Positions 8,197-16,400 of a DNA stretch of 38,623 bases are shown here, one piece after another. The notes below the pieces were generated by a model. The model was not told the DNA's origin. It saw nothing but the letters and a program-made list of their open reading frames with translations, and made no database searches. Source of the stretch: Streptomyces amritsarensis (GTDB taxonomy: Bacteria; Actinomycetota; Actinomycetes; Streptomycetales; Streptomycetaceae); assembly GCF_001953875.1 (NCBI RefSeq), contig NZ_MQUR01000076.1, forward strand, positions 1-38,623, in the 5' to 3' direction. The stretch's first letter is position 1, and every line of letters begins with the position of its first letter. The position numbers were made by a program, and so were the translations under genes.

Positions 8197-8663
8197 GGGG
8201 CTTCCTCCGGGCTGGGCGTGGCGACGCGTTCGGTCGGGCGGGTAGCGGTGCGAGGACGGTGGTCGGTGCCGGGGGTCGCAGTGATGGCCAGGATGGACGT
8301 CGGCCCCTCCGTGTCGACCACATGCCATACCCCGGCCGGGTTGATGGTGGCCTCACCGGGCCCGAGCAGAACGCGGTCGGTCACCCCGTCCACGTCGCGG
8401 GTGACGGTCACGGACCCGCTGAGGCAAACGACCAGTTCGTCGCCTGCGGGGTGGCTCTCCCAATGGTCGCCGAGCCCGTCGCCGTCGAAGATCATCACCA
8501 TCCGACCCTCGGCGCCGTCTGCCGCGACGGCGGCGCTGTAGGCCTGGAGCACTTCCGGGTCCCAGGTGAAGCCCTCGACAGGCTTCGCTCTCGATCCCAG
8601 TCCGAGGTGTACGGGGGTGGTCCGCAGGTCCACGGCATTGCGTTCGTGGTTGACGAGTCTCAT
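8193..8663 (-). CDS. cupin-domain protein
   Basis: 156 residues from ATG 8663 (MRLVNHERNAVDL). The second half is a single conserved beta-barrel: DHWESHPAGDELVVCLSGSV, then LLGPGEATINPAGVWHVVD, matching cupin motif 1 (metal-binding His/Glu positions HW...HPAGDE) and motif 2 (PAGVWH). The enzyme or sensor role is unknown. Its stop overlaps the GTG start of the SGNH hydrolase, and it lies 83 bases downstream of the AraC gene on the same strand. A shared small-molecule pathway is an inference from this arrangement. The C-terminal 20 residues are Pro/Thr-rich and variable. Confidence 0.85.
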   Translation of the reverse strand: MRLVNHERNAVDLRTTPVHLGLGSRAKPVEGFTWDPEVLQAYSAAVAADGAEGRMVMIFDGDGLGDHWESHPAGDELVVCLSGSVTVTRDVDGVTDRVLLGPGEATINPAGVWHVVDTEGPTSILAITATPGTDHRPRTATRPTERVATPSPEEAP

Positions 8664-8745
8664 GCCGACGATCGTCCACGCCGGCGATCGGGCGGTCTTG
8701 AAGAAAAGGGAAGAGAAGCCGATACGAAAGACAGACGGTTGGCGG

Positions 8746-9582
8746 CTACCCGGCTCCGAGGAGGACTTCACCGCGACGCCAGGCCGTCGGCGATCGGCCC
8801 GTGAACTCGCGCCAGTCCCGAACGAGATGGGCCTGGTCGGCGTAGCCGGAGACGGTTGCCACGTCGCTCCACGGGAGCGGGTCCCGCGTCGCCGCCAGCT
8901 CGTGCGCGTGCTCGAAGCGCAAGACGCGGGCGAAGGTCTTCGGCGACAGGCCCATCTCACCGCGAAACCGCTCGGTGAGGTACCGACGGCTCCAGCCGAG
9001 TTCCGCGGCGACCTCACCGACCTGGATGCAACCCCGCGCGGCGACGAGGCGGCGCCACGCCTCGGCCACCTCGGGGCGCATCCAGCGCGCATGGTCCCCG
9101 CAGGCACCACGGCCGACGGATCGGAGGAGCAATTCGTCCAGCGCGGCGAACCGCGCCGCCCATGTTGTCGCCGATCGGAGCCGGTCGACCAGCTCGACGG
9201 CAAGTGCTCCGAGAAGCTCGTCCAGTGGCACCAGTCGGTGGGCGAGCTCGTTGGCGGGCATGCCGTAGATGGCCCGGGCCCCGAGCGGTGTCAGCGATAC
9301 CTGAACACCTTGCTGGCGTCCGTCGTGGTGAATCGCGACGGACCGGCACATCAGACCGCCGGCCACGCTGCCGAACCGGGTGACCGGTGACCCGTCGTCA
9401 ACGCCCGCCGCCACCTCCAGAGAATCCGACAGGCTGATCACAGCGGTGAGCGCGCGGCTCGGCGGACCGCAGTGCACCCCCGTCGGAAGGCCGCGGAGGT
9501 CGAAGCCGACATACGAGTCGACGTACTGCCGCAAGACGGGCGCCGGACGTGCACCGATCCCCGTGGCCGTGTGGTCCTCCAT
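8746..9582 (-). CDS. AraC-family transcriptional regulator
   Basis: 278 residues from ATG 9582. The N-terminal part (about 1-155) is a sensor-like domain with YVDSYVGFDLRGLPTGVHCG, PSRALTAVISLSD and PLGARAIYGMPANELAHRLV. It resembles the DUF6597-type domain fused to AraC regulators. The C-terminal AraC DNA-binding domain (about 180-275) has two helix-turn-helices: IQVGEVAAELGWSRRYLTER and SDVATVSGYADQAHLVRDWR, ending FTGRSPTAWRRGE. It probably controls itself and the downstream cupin and hydrolase genes. No ligand can be predicted. The ribosome binding site is weak (GACGAG). Confidence 0.9.
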   Translation of the reverse strand: MEDHTATGIGARPAPVLRQYVDSYVGFDLRGLPTGVHCGPPSRALTAVISLSDSLEVAAGVDDGSPVTRFGSVAGGLMCRSVAIHHDGRQQGVQVSLTPLGARAIYGMPANELAHRLVPLDELLGALAVELVDRLRSATTWAARFAALDELLLRSVGRGACGDHARWMRPEVAEAWRRLVAARGCIQVGEVAAELGWSRRYLTERFRGEMGLSPKTFARVLRFEHAHELAATRDPLPWSDVATVSGYADQAHLVRDWREFTGRSPTAWRRGEVLLGAG

Positions 9583-9734
9583 GCTCGTCAGTGTACGAAC
9601 CGACCAGCTCAGGAAGCTCGCAATCCAAGGATCACCGCCGCCTACGGCTGGGGACGCGGTTCTTACGGAACCCCTACGCCGAACGAGCTGGAAAGGACCC
9701 GGTGAGAGCGATCCAGCGGGGGGAGCGAGAGGCC

Positions 9735-10147
9735 ATGACCACCGAGCCCATCGAACACAGTGCGGCGGCAGGCCCGTACACCGGCGCCCGCGGCCGCCGC
9801 CTCACCCCGTCGGCGGACGGCTGACCATCGAGGAGAGCGCCGACGCACACCATCGGATCACTTCCAACCACCTCGGGTGCGACGCCCAGACCACCGCCGA
9901 CAAGGGGGAGGCCCTCAAGCGTCTCGCCTTCGCCGCTGAAGGCCCCATGCGTCCTGGCGGCTGCAAGCACAGCGCCCGGTCCTCCCTCGCCAACGCCTGC
10001 CGGGGCTTCATGTGGGGGATGTCGCCCCGCAGGCGTGGGTGGCGGCCGGCACGGGCGCCGACCCCCCGGACCCGCAGGAGGAAGGTCCTGCACGAGACGC
10101 TCGCCCGCTGCGCCTGCTGCTTCGAGGCCCTGACCGACGTGTCATGA
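9735..10147 (+). other. degenerate coding stretch, origin unclear
   Basis: An ATG at 9735 behind GGGGGGAGCGAGAGG begins MTTEPIEHSAAAGPYTGARG but stops after 29 codons. A second frame immediately continues as RLTIEESADAHHRITSNHLG, CDAQTTADKGEALKRLAFA and so on until a TGA near 10147. The two could be one gene broken by a frameshift near 9820. I do not recognise the product. It lies directly before the first relaxase-like debris. Confidence 0.25.
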
Positions 10148-10149
10148 GA

Positions 10150-10500
10150 GGGGGGGGCCGCCAACCGGGCCTACCACACCGCGTTCGAGGACGCGGCGAT
10201 CGCGTGGAAGCACTGCCTCGACTCGGCCGCCGGGCCGCCCCGACGCCCCCTGCCCGACGCCGACTGGGCGGAGGTCGCCGCCGCCATGGTGCACGCCCTG
10301 CCGAATCCGGTGCTCGCCCAGCGTTACTCCGCGGTCCGCGGCGGCCAACGTCAGGAGGTCACCACGGGCTACGACGTCGCCAGCACCGTCGGCATACGCG
10401 AGCGCCGCGGCGACGAGGGCACGCTGGTCGGGTACGCATGCGAGCGACCCCATCCACATCGTCGCAACCCTCGCGCGGCAGGACGTTGGTCCGTGACCGA
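10150..10500 (+). pseudogene. scrambled relaxase (mobilisation nuclease) remnant
   Basis: Short pieces resemble streptomycete MobA-type relaxases. PLPDADWAEVAAAMVHAL (about 10246-10300) corresponds to the segment before the catalytic motif, and GIRERRGDEGTLVGYA (about 10393-10440) corresponds to a segment well after it. In another frame, THASDPIHIVATLARQD (about 10434-10485) corresponds to the catalytic HADDHIHIVATL motif itself. The order of the last two is reversed relative to intact relaxases, and one metal-binding His is lost (DPIHI). This is decayed and rearranged. Assignment rests mainly on the IHIVATLARQD piece. Confidence 0.45.
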
Positions 10501-10875
10501 GTCCGGGCGGCGGCGGACGCGTTCGGTCAGGCAGTCCGAGGCCCCGGGCGCCCGCTCGCTGGAGGGCCGCGCCCGCGCCGGATGTCGGGTCTCCACCCGC
10601 GCGTTGGAGCATGCCCCGCGCGCCCGCAGTGGCGGCGCTACGGTCGCTCCTCGTCCCCTTGATCGCGCTCGTGGAGGCGGTGGAGTCGGAGGCCATCAGC
10701 GCCACGGCGACCAGCCACCGGTCGCAGTCCTCGCCGGCCCGGTCCTCCAGTAAATCGCCAGCGCCCATGGAAGAGTCGATCGTTTCCAAGGCGTTCCGCG
10801 CCGGCGCGGCATGTCACCAGCGGTCTTCCCCTGTGGGGGACATGGAAATCCGGGAGTCCGCCTGGTTCTGAGGGG
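10501..10875. other. degraded sequence without a supportable gene
   Basis: About 375 bases after the relaxase-like debris. Open frames exist on both strands, but none has a start context or product that I can defend. It probably belongs to the same decayed mobile segment. Confidence 0.4.
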
Positions 10876-11268
10876 CTACGTGTGGGTGGCGACGAAGTGG
10901 CGCAGTTCCTCGCGAGGATCGGGGCCCTCGCCCCCTCGCCAGACCTGGTTCTCCGTCTCCCCCGCGGGGATGCCGCTGAGCAGCATGTCGCGCATGGCCG
11001 TCACGGCTGTGGCTCGGGCGCGTGCGATGCGTTCACGGCTCTGCGGGGTGCCGTCGTCGGCGGCCAGGACGGTGGCCAGTTCGCGCTCCCATGCCCGGAC
11101 GGCGTCCCACACATACATCTCCATGTGCCCCGAGCCCGGGTGCTGGAGGGCGACCAGTTTCCACCCCTGACTTTCCGTCAGGGGAGTGTCCGCCGATACC
11201 CAGCGGCTCACCAGCTCGGCCGCGCGCGTGGCGAGTTGGGCGTCGGCTTCGTTCGTCTTGTCGTTCAT
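10876..11268 (-). CDS. hypothetical protein, 130 aa
   Basis: Starts at ATG 11268 (MNDKTNEADAQLATRAAELV). It is a mixed charged protein with a central AWERELATVLAADDGTPQSR and the end DPREELRHFVATHT. It has normal amino acid composition and codon bias for a real gene, unlike its antisense frames. No signal peptide, membrane helix or known motif is visible, so it is probably a soluble, mainly helical cytosolic protein. Function is unknown. It stands alone, with decayed mobile DNA downstream of its stop. Confidence 0.7.
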   Translation of the reverse strand: MNDKTNEADAQLATRAAELVSRWVSADTPLTESQGWKLVALQHPGSGHMEMYVWDAVRAWERELATVLAADDGTPQSRERIARARATAVTAMRDMLLSGIPAGETENQVWRGGEGPDPREELRHFVATHT

Positions 11269-11508
11269 GTGCCCAACCCTAACTCATTGTCGTCGGATTG
11301 ACGATAACGAGGGGTCTGCGGCCACGACCCCCGTCCTGATCGACGAGGAGCCCGTGCGCACGGCCTGGCTCCCCCCGGTGCCCGACGTCCGCCCGCCCCT
11401 CACCGTGTCCCCGGTGCCCGCGCTGCGCCGCACGGCGTAGCCGCGTACTTTGCTCCGGCGGAGCCGGCATCGGCACACCCCTTCTGTACAGGCACGTTCG
11501 GGGGACCG

Positions 11509-11808
11509 GTGGTAGTACTGAAACGATCGTCCCCGGCGGGGCCGTGGCCGGGGTGCGCAACTTTGGCGGGCCCGGCCGTTTTCGCCGCGGTGTTACTCCT
11601 CGCGTCGGCCCCGGCGCCTGCTGCGATGGCGGCGCCGTGTGCTGCGAGGTCGGGGAGGGACACGACCGAGACGTGTGGGACAGCTCGGTCGATGATGGTG
11701 AGTTTGGTGGACGGCGAGCGCGAAGTACCGGGCGAGTACGCCCACGCCAACCTGGCCTGATCGTTTTCGCGCGGGGGTCGCCTCGGACATCTCCAACCAC
11801 CAGGACCA
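11509..11808 (+). pseudogene. possible lost N-terminal part of the 11809-12258 gene
   Basis: A GTG at 11509 opens a frame with a basic start (VVLKRS) and a hydrophobic stretch (PAVFAAVLLLASAPAPAAMA) that looks like a signal peptide, ending at a TGA at 11758-11760. A different frame just downstream reads VASDISNHQDQWKQEG (about 11779-11826), which looks like real protein but is out of phase with the following ORF. The simplest view is an exported protein gene broken by two or more frameshifts. Confidence 0.3.
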
Positions 11809-12258
11809 GTGGAAGCAGGAGGGACTGACGCGTTCAAGAAGTCCGGCGGCGCGCCGGTATCGATCCCGGTGGAGACGAAGGCGGTCGGCGGCACGTTCGA
11901 GGACCGCAACTGGTACCTCGGAGTCGGGTCCCACATGCGCAACGTCTCAGGGAACGTCTCGGTCGTGCCCGATGCGTACGGCCAGCCGAAGATCACCGTG
12001 GATTACCAGGTCAACGTGTGGGACCGCTACAACTGGGATGCCGGTAAGGAGACCCCCATCGGGCCGGTCACCATCAAGGACACAGACATGGCCCGCCTCC
12101 ACACCGTCGGTCTGGCGCAGGAGTTCGACATGCAGGGCAGCAGTTCGGCCAAACAGCACGACCTGGGAGGCGCCGGCGCACAGGCGGTTCCCGCAGGGGA
12201 TCCCGGCCGAGACGGTACCCGCAAGGACCCCGCCCGGGGTGAGGAGGAAAACCGGTGA
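11809..12258 (+). CDS. DRYNWD-containing C-terminal domain, probably truncated
   Basis: 149 residues from GTG 11809, though the real N terminus may have been lost. The recognisable domain covers RNWYLGVGSHMRNVSGNVSV, then VDYQVNVWDRYNWDAGKETP and DTDMARLHTVGLAQEFDMQG. I recall the same GxY.VxDRYNWDxGK...LHxxGLAxEFxxxG pattern at the C-terminal end of large secreted or WXG-associated streptomycete proteins, where its role (toxin or structural domain) is unproven. The last 30 residues are low-complexity. Its stop codon overlaps the GTG of the next lipoprotein gene, so the two are translationally coupled. Confidence 0.55.
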   Translation: MEAGGTDAFKKSGGAPVSIPVETKAVGGTFEDRNWYLGVGSHMRNVSGNVSVVPDAYGQPKITVDYQVNVWDRYNWDAGKETPIGPVTIKDTDMARLHTVGLAQEFDMQGSSSAKQHDLGGAGAQAVPAGDPGRDGTRKDPARGEEENR

Positions 12259-12785
12259 CACGCACGAACTCCCTCACCAACCGAATCACCTCTGCGGTGG
12301 TGACGGTCCTGCTGGGCCTGTCGGCCGCTGCCTGCACCGACAGCAGCAGCGGTACGCCGAAGGCCTGCAGCGGGGGTCCAGTCTGGGTCGAGGGCCAAGG
12401 CTCCACCGAGGCCGCCGGTTTCATGCGCGTCCAGACACCGACCAGCGCCACCGATGTAAAAGGGGCGGTGCAAAGTGGCTTCCAGGACACCACCTACCTG
12501 ATCTCCTTCACGGCACCGACGGCCGACGCCGAGACGTTCATCGCCGACCTGCGCCCGGAGGAAGCCCTGCGGGCCAACACTCCGCGCGACTCCAAGACGT
12601 ACACAACCATCACCCCGTGGTCCCACCTCGGACTGCCGGAGCCGGAAACCGAGCAGAGAGTCCGGACCGCTTCGGTGTGCCCGCCCTGCATCAAGGACGA
12701 GCGCAGAGCCACCGTCCAGTCGATCACCATCTTCATCCAAGACATCGGCGACGGCCGTGCACGGGTCTACCTGAAGGCATTCTGA
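12255..12785 (+). CDS. putative lipoprotein
   Basis: 176 residues from GTG 12255, overlapping the preceding stop (GTGA), with GGTGAGGAGGAAAACC upstream as ribosome binding site. The N terminus MTRTNSLTNRITSAVVTVLL leads to a lipobox LSAAAC, so the protein should be lipid-anchored outside the cell. The mature part has four Cys (KACSGG, CPPCIKD and the anchor) and a soluble domain: YLISFTAPTADAETFIADLR, TPWSHLGLPEPETEQRVRTA, SITIFIQDIGDGRARVYLKA. Coupling to the DRYNWD gene suggests the pair works together at the cell surface, possibly as an effector/immunity-like pair; that part is speculation. Confidence 0.8.
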   Translation: MTRTNSLTNRITSAVVTVLLGLSAAACTDSSSGTPKACSGGPVWVEGQGSTEAAGFMRVQTPTSATDVKGAVQSGFQDTTYLISFTAPTADAETFIADLRPEEALRANTPRDSKTYTTITPWSHLGLPEPETEQRVRTASVCPPCIKDERRATVQSITIFIQDIGDGRARVYLKAF

Positions 12786-13136
12786 CGTCACTCGGATCGC
12801 CTGGACGTCCGCGGGGGCCTTACCGGCTGGGCTACTTCGACGGCCGAGGTGCCGAGCAGGGCCGAAAGCTGGGAAAGAGCAGTTCTCGCAAGGAGGGCAG
12901 GCGCCCCGGCCGGTCGGACTGACGCCGATCACCCGGGTCGGTTCAGGGCATGGGGTGAGTTCGCGATTGGTTACCCGGGGCGGCTGCAGGTCCTCCGTCC
13001 GGTCGCCGAGCCAGCTCTGCGGACGACTACTCGCTGTTGGAGAGTGGTGATCTGTCGTCGCAACTGGCCGATGTCGACGGATGCCCCGAGGCCGGCTGGC
13101 CGGCCGTCGCCGCCCGGATCCACGATCACCCTCTGT

Positions 13137-13192
13137 CCGCTGACCCGCTGACCCGCTGACCCGCTGACCCGCTGCCCCGCTGCCCCGCTGAC
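13137..13192. repeat. 8-bp tandem repeat, seven copies
   Basis: Seven head-to-tail copies of CCGCTGAC; copies five and six carry CCGCTGCC. The array is not inside a supportable gene and sits just before two hairpins. Confidence 0.9.
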
Positions 13193-13199
13193 ACCGCAC

Positions 13200-13222
13200 A
13201 GAGGCGCCCGCCGGGCGCCTCT
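13200..13222 (+). terminator. hairpin terminator
   Basis: AGAGGCGCCC at 13200-13209 pairs perfectly with GGGCGCCTCT at 13213-13222 across a 3-base loop (GCC), followed by CGTT. It lies 415 bases after the lipoprotein stop, so it may end a longer transcript or insulate the large gene downstream. Confidence 0.65.
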
Positions 13223-13281
13223 CGTTCCGGCGGCGCGCCCGTTGAGGGGCCAGCGACGCATGCCGCCACCGGCGCCCGTAC

Positions 13282-13300
13282 AGGCGCCCCCGGGGCGCCT
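13282..13300 (+). terminator. second hairpin, same GGCGCC core
   Basis: AGGCGCCCC and GGGGCGCCT form a nearly continuous palindrome followed by TTTG. It repeats the core of the hairpin 80 bases upstream, so the two may have arisen by duplication. Confidence 0.5.
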
Positions 13301-13443
13301 TTGACGGGCCCGCTGCGCCTGCCTCAGGTGGGATGATGCGACAGCTCGTCCCGCACAGCCGCCTCCGGCTGTTCTGGCGGACCCTTCCTGTCGCCCAGGG
13401 ATCCCCGGACCCGCTGTCAGAACCGCCTGGCAAGATCACACCT

Positions 13444-16400
13444 ATGACCAGCAACACCGGAACTCCCGTCCCGCTCCCAGCCAATCACCGCATCTCCGAG
13501 ACGTACGCCGACTGGGCACGCACTCAGGGGCCGGGCGTCGAAACCGACGCCCGCGACACCCTGGAACGGGCGGGCAGCAGCCGGCACCGGGCCTGGGAGA
13601 AGCCCGGCCGGTTCGTGGACGACGCGGAGCGCCTGGCCCGGGGCCTGCCGGCCGCCCACCTTCCCTGGTTCTGGGACACCATCGGTCATTGGATGGTGGA
13701 GACCCACCGCCGCTCCGCCGCCCGCGCCTACACGCAGGCCCGCGCCGCCGAGCGCACCCACGCTCTGCCGGTCGATCCCGACTGGCGGCGGGCGAATCAG
13801 CTGTTGTTCGCCCGCTTCGGCGCCCTGCCCGCCAGTGAACTCAGCGGAGCGGCGGCCTGGTTGGCCGGCGTCCTCGAACCGGATGACGCGCACCACGAGT
13901 TCGTCCGCCTGCTGACCGTTTGGGCGGCGTCCCCCGGGGAGCTTCCCGCCGATCTGGCCCGCCGGGTCCGGGACTCGGCCCGTGCGGCCGGGCTCGGCAG
14001 CGAGGAGGAGGCCCGGGTGCTGGGCGGGGTGCTGGCCGCGGCCCGCGGCAAGGCCATACCCGACCGGCTGCTCGACGCGGCATCCGGCCCGCTCGGCGAC
14101 CACCCGCCCGCCGACGAGCAGGCCACCGCCCTCCTCGACCTGTTTCCCGAGTCGAAGAACGACGCGGCAGCCTGGCTGCGGCTGCTCATCGCGTGCGGTG
14201 CCGCCGACGCGGCCGCGACCGGGCGGATCACCCCGGAGGGCGGCCTCGGCGACTGGCTGCGCCGGTACGCCGCCGGATACTCGCACCGCACGGTCGGCGG
14301 CGGTGGAGTGACCCGCCAGCCCATGCCCGCGGAACTCCTGGACCTGGTGGTCCGGTTCGCCCCGCTGCTGCGCGCGCAGAGCACCCCGGTCCGGCTGCAC
14401 GAGGACCGCTACCGGTGGCCGCATCTGGATGCCGACCTCCTCGACCTCTGCCTCGCCGAGGGCATACCCGTCCACGACCCCGGTGCCGCGATCAGCCTGG
14501 AGTTCTGGGGTGAGCACTCCCAGCGCGACCTCAAGGCACTCGCCGCCGACCCGGTGTTCGGCCCCCGGCTGGAAGGCACCGTTCACGCCGGGCTCCGCAC
14601 CCGTGGCGGCACTGCGATCAGCGGCACCGCCATCAGCCGGCTCCCACACAATCCGGGCATCACCGCCGAGGTGCACGCCCGCGTCGAGAAGCTGCTCGAC
14701 TCTCTGCGAGGCGGGGGACTCGCCGCCGCCGACGAGGCCGTCGACGAGCTGCGCGGTCTCCTCGACCGTCCCACCGCCATCGCCCTGGACGGCATCGAGG
14801 AGGCCCTCGACGCAATCGACCTCACCGGCCCGCTGGCCCGCGCCCTGCGGGCCGGGCTCCCCGAGGAGCTGGGCTGGCCCGCCCTGGACCAGGCCCTCGC
14901 CGCGTTCCGGCCCGACGAAACCGTGCACGTCACCTGCACCTGGCCGGTGCTCACCGTGTACGGCGAGAGCCGCGCCCTCGCCGTCGACCACGCCGGGCTG
15001 CGCGCAGACCACACCCTGGAACTGCCCGACGGCGCACTCGGCCACACCGTGCACTGGGTCGGCGGCCAGTTCCTCGTCGCCTGGAACGAGCAGCACCAGG
15101 AGAACCCTGGTACCACCGCCTACTGGTCCGACCACCCGGGCGAGACGTTCGCACCGGAGCAGACGTACGGGCTGCGCCCCTACGGCGGCAGCATCCAGGG
15201 CGGCCTCGGCTACCAGTTCGAAACCCCGGACGGTGGCGGCCGGTTCGACGGCGAGCGCGTCCTGCGGGCCGGCGGCCGTGAGGGCATCGGCCACCGCGAC
15301 TACCAGGTGCACGACGGCCACGACTTCTGGAGCACCGAGGTGTTCAGCAAGGACCACAGAGGCTGGAACCGCCTCGACCCGGCCACCGGCGTTCCCACCG
15401 CGGATCGCACCCTGCCCGCCTTCCACGACCCCGACCGGTCCCCGCCCGGCATGAAGCCCTTCCCCGACCACCGGATCCTCGCCGCACTGCCGCCCGGCGC
15501 CCCGCCCTCCCCGCTCGGTCAGGACGGCACACTCACCGGCTGCCGGGTCGACTACCGCACCCCGTACGCGGGTCCCTCGCCCCGCGAATTCGTGCTGGAG
15601 TCCATCGACGGCCGCACCGCCTCCTACCGCAGCAACAACTGGGGCCGGCGCCCGTGGGGAATCCTTGCCCTGCCGCTCGGCGGTGAGGACGCCGTCCTGG
15701 CCGGAGGAACCACCATCCGCTGCCATGCCGCAGGCGACAACTCGTTGCTCTGGCAGGTCCAGGGCTTCCCCGGCAGCCGCCACAGGAGCCGGAGCCGGGC
15801 CACCCTGGGCGAACTGGCCGGACCGGTACCGCCACCCGCCTTCTGGCACTTCCTCACCCCCCGCGACGAGCCCTCCTCCCGTGTCCTGCGGACGGTCACG
15901 GACAGTGCGGTGCGCGAGCTGCTGCACCAGGGCATCGGGCGCACCCTGCCGGGAGTGACCGACCCGCGGGTCCAGGAGGGCGTCGACCGCGCCGTCCGGC
16001 TCGCCGCTGACGCACTGCGCCGCCGCCAGGAGCTGTCCCACCGGGTCGCCGTCATGCGGGCCGGGCCGGTGGTCGACCTGCCCGACCCCGCACCGGACAA
16101 CCGGCTCGTCCCGGCCCTCCACGGCCTGCTGCCCCAGCTGCGCGGCTACGAGGAACGACAGCCCCAGCCACAGCCCGCCCTCCTCACCTCGGTCGCCGCC
16201 GACGGCCGGTACCTGCGCGGTGAGATCGACGACGAGGTACGGGTGCTCGCGCTGCCCGCACCGCCCCCCGAGTGGGCGGTGCTGACCGGCCGGATCGATG
16301 CCGTGGCCTGGCGGACCGTCGTCGCGGCCACCCCCGACGAGCAGCGACAGGCGCTCGCGGCACTGCTCGACGTGTGGAGCCGGCAGCCGTTCGCGCAGGC

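Noticed and set aside
13137..13192. CRISPR-like array
   Set aside because: The units are only 8 bases and directly adjacent, with no spacers.
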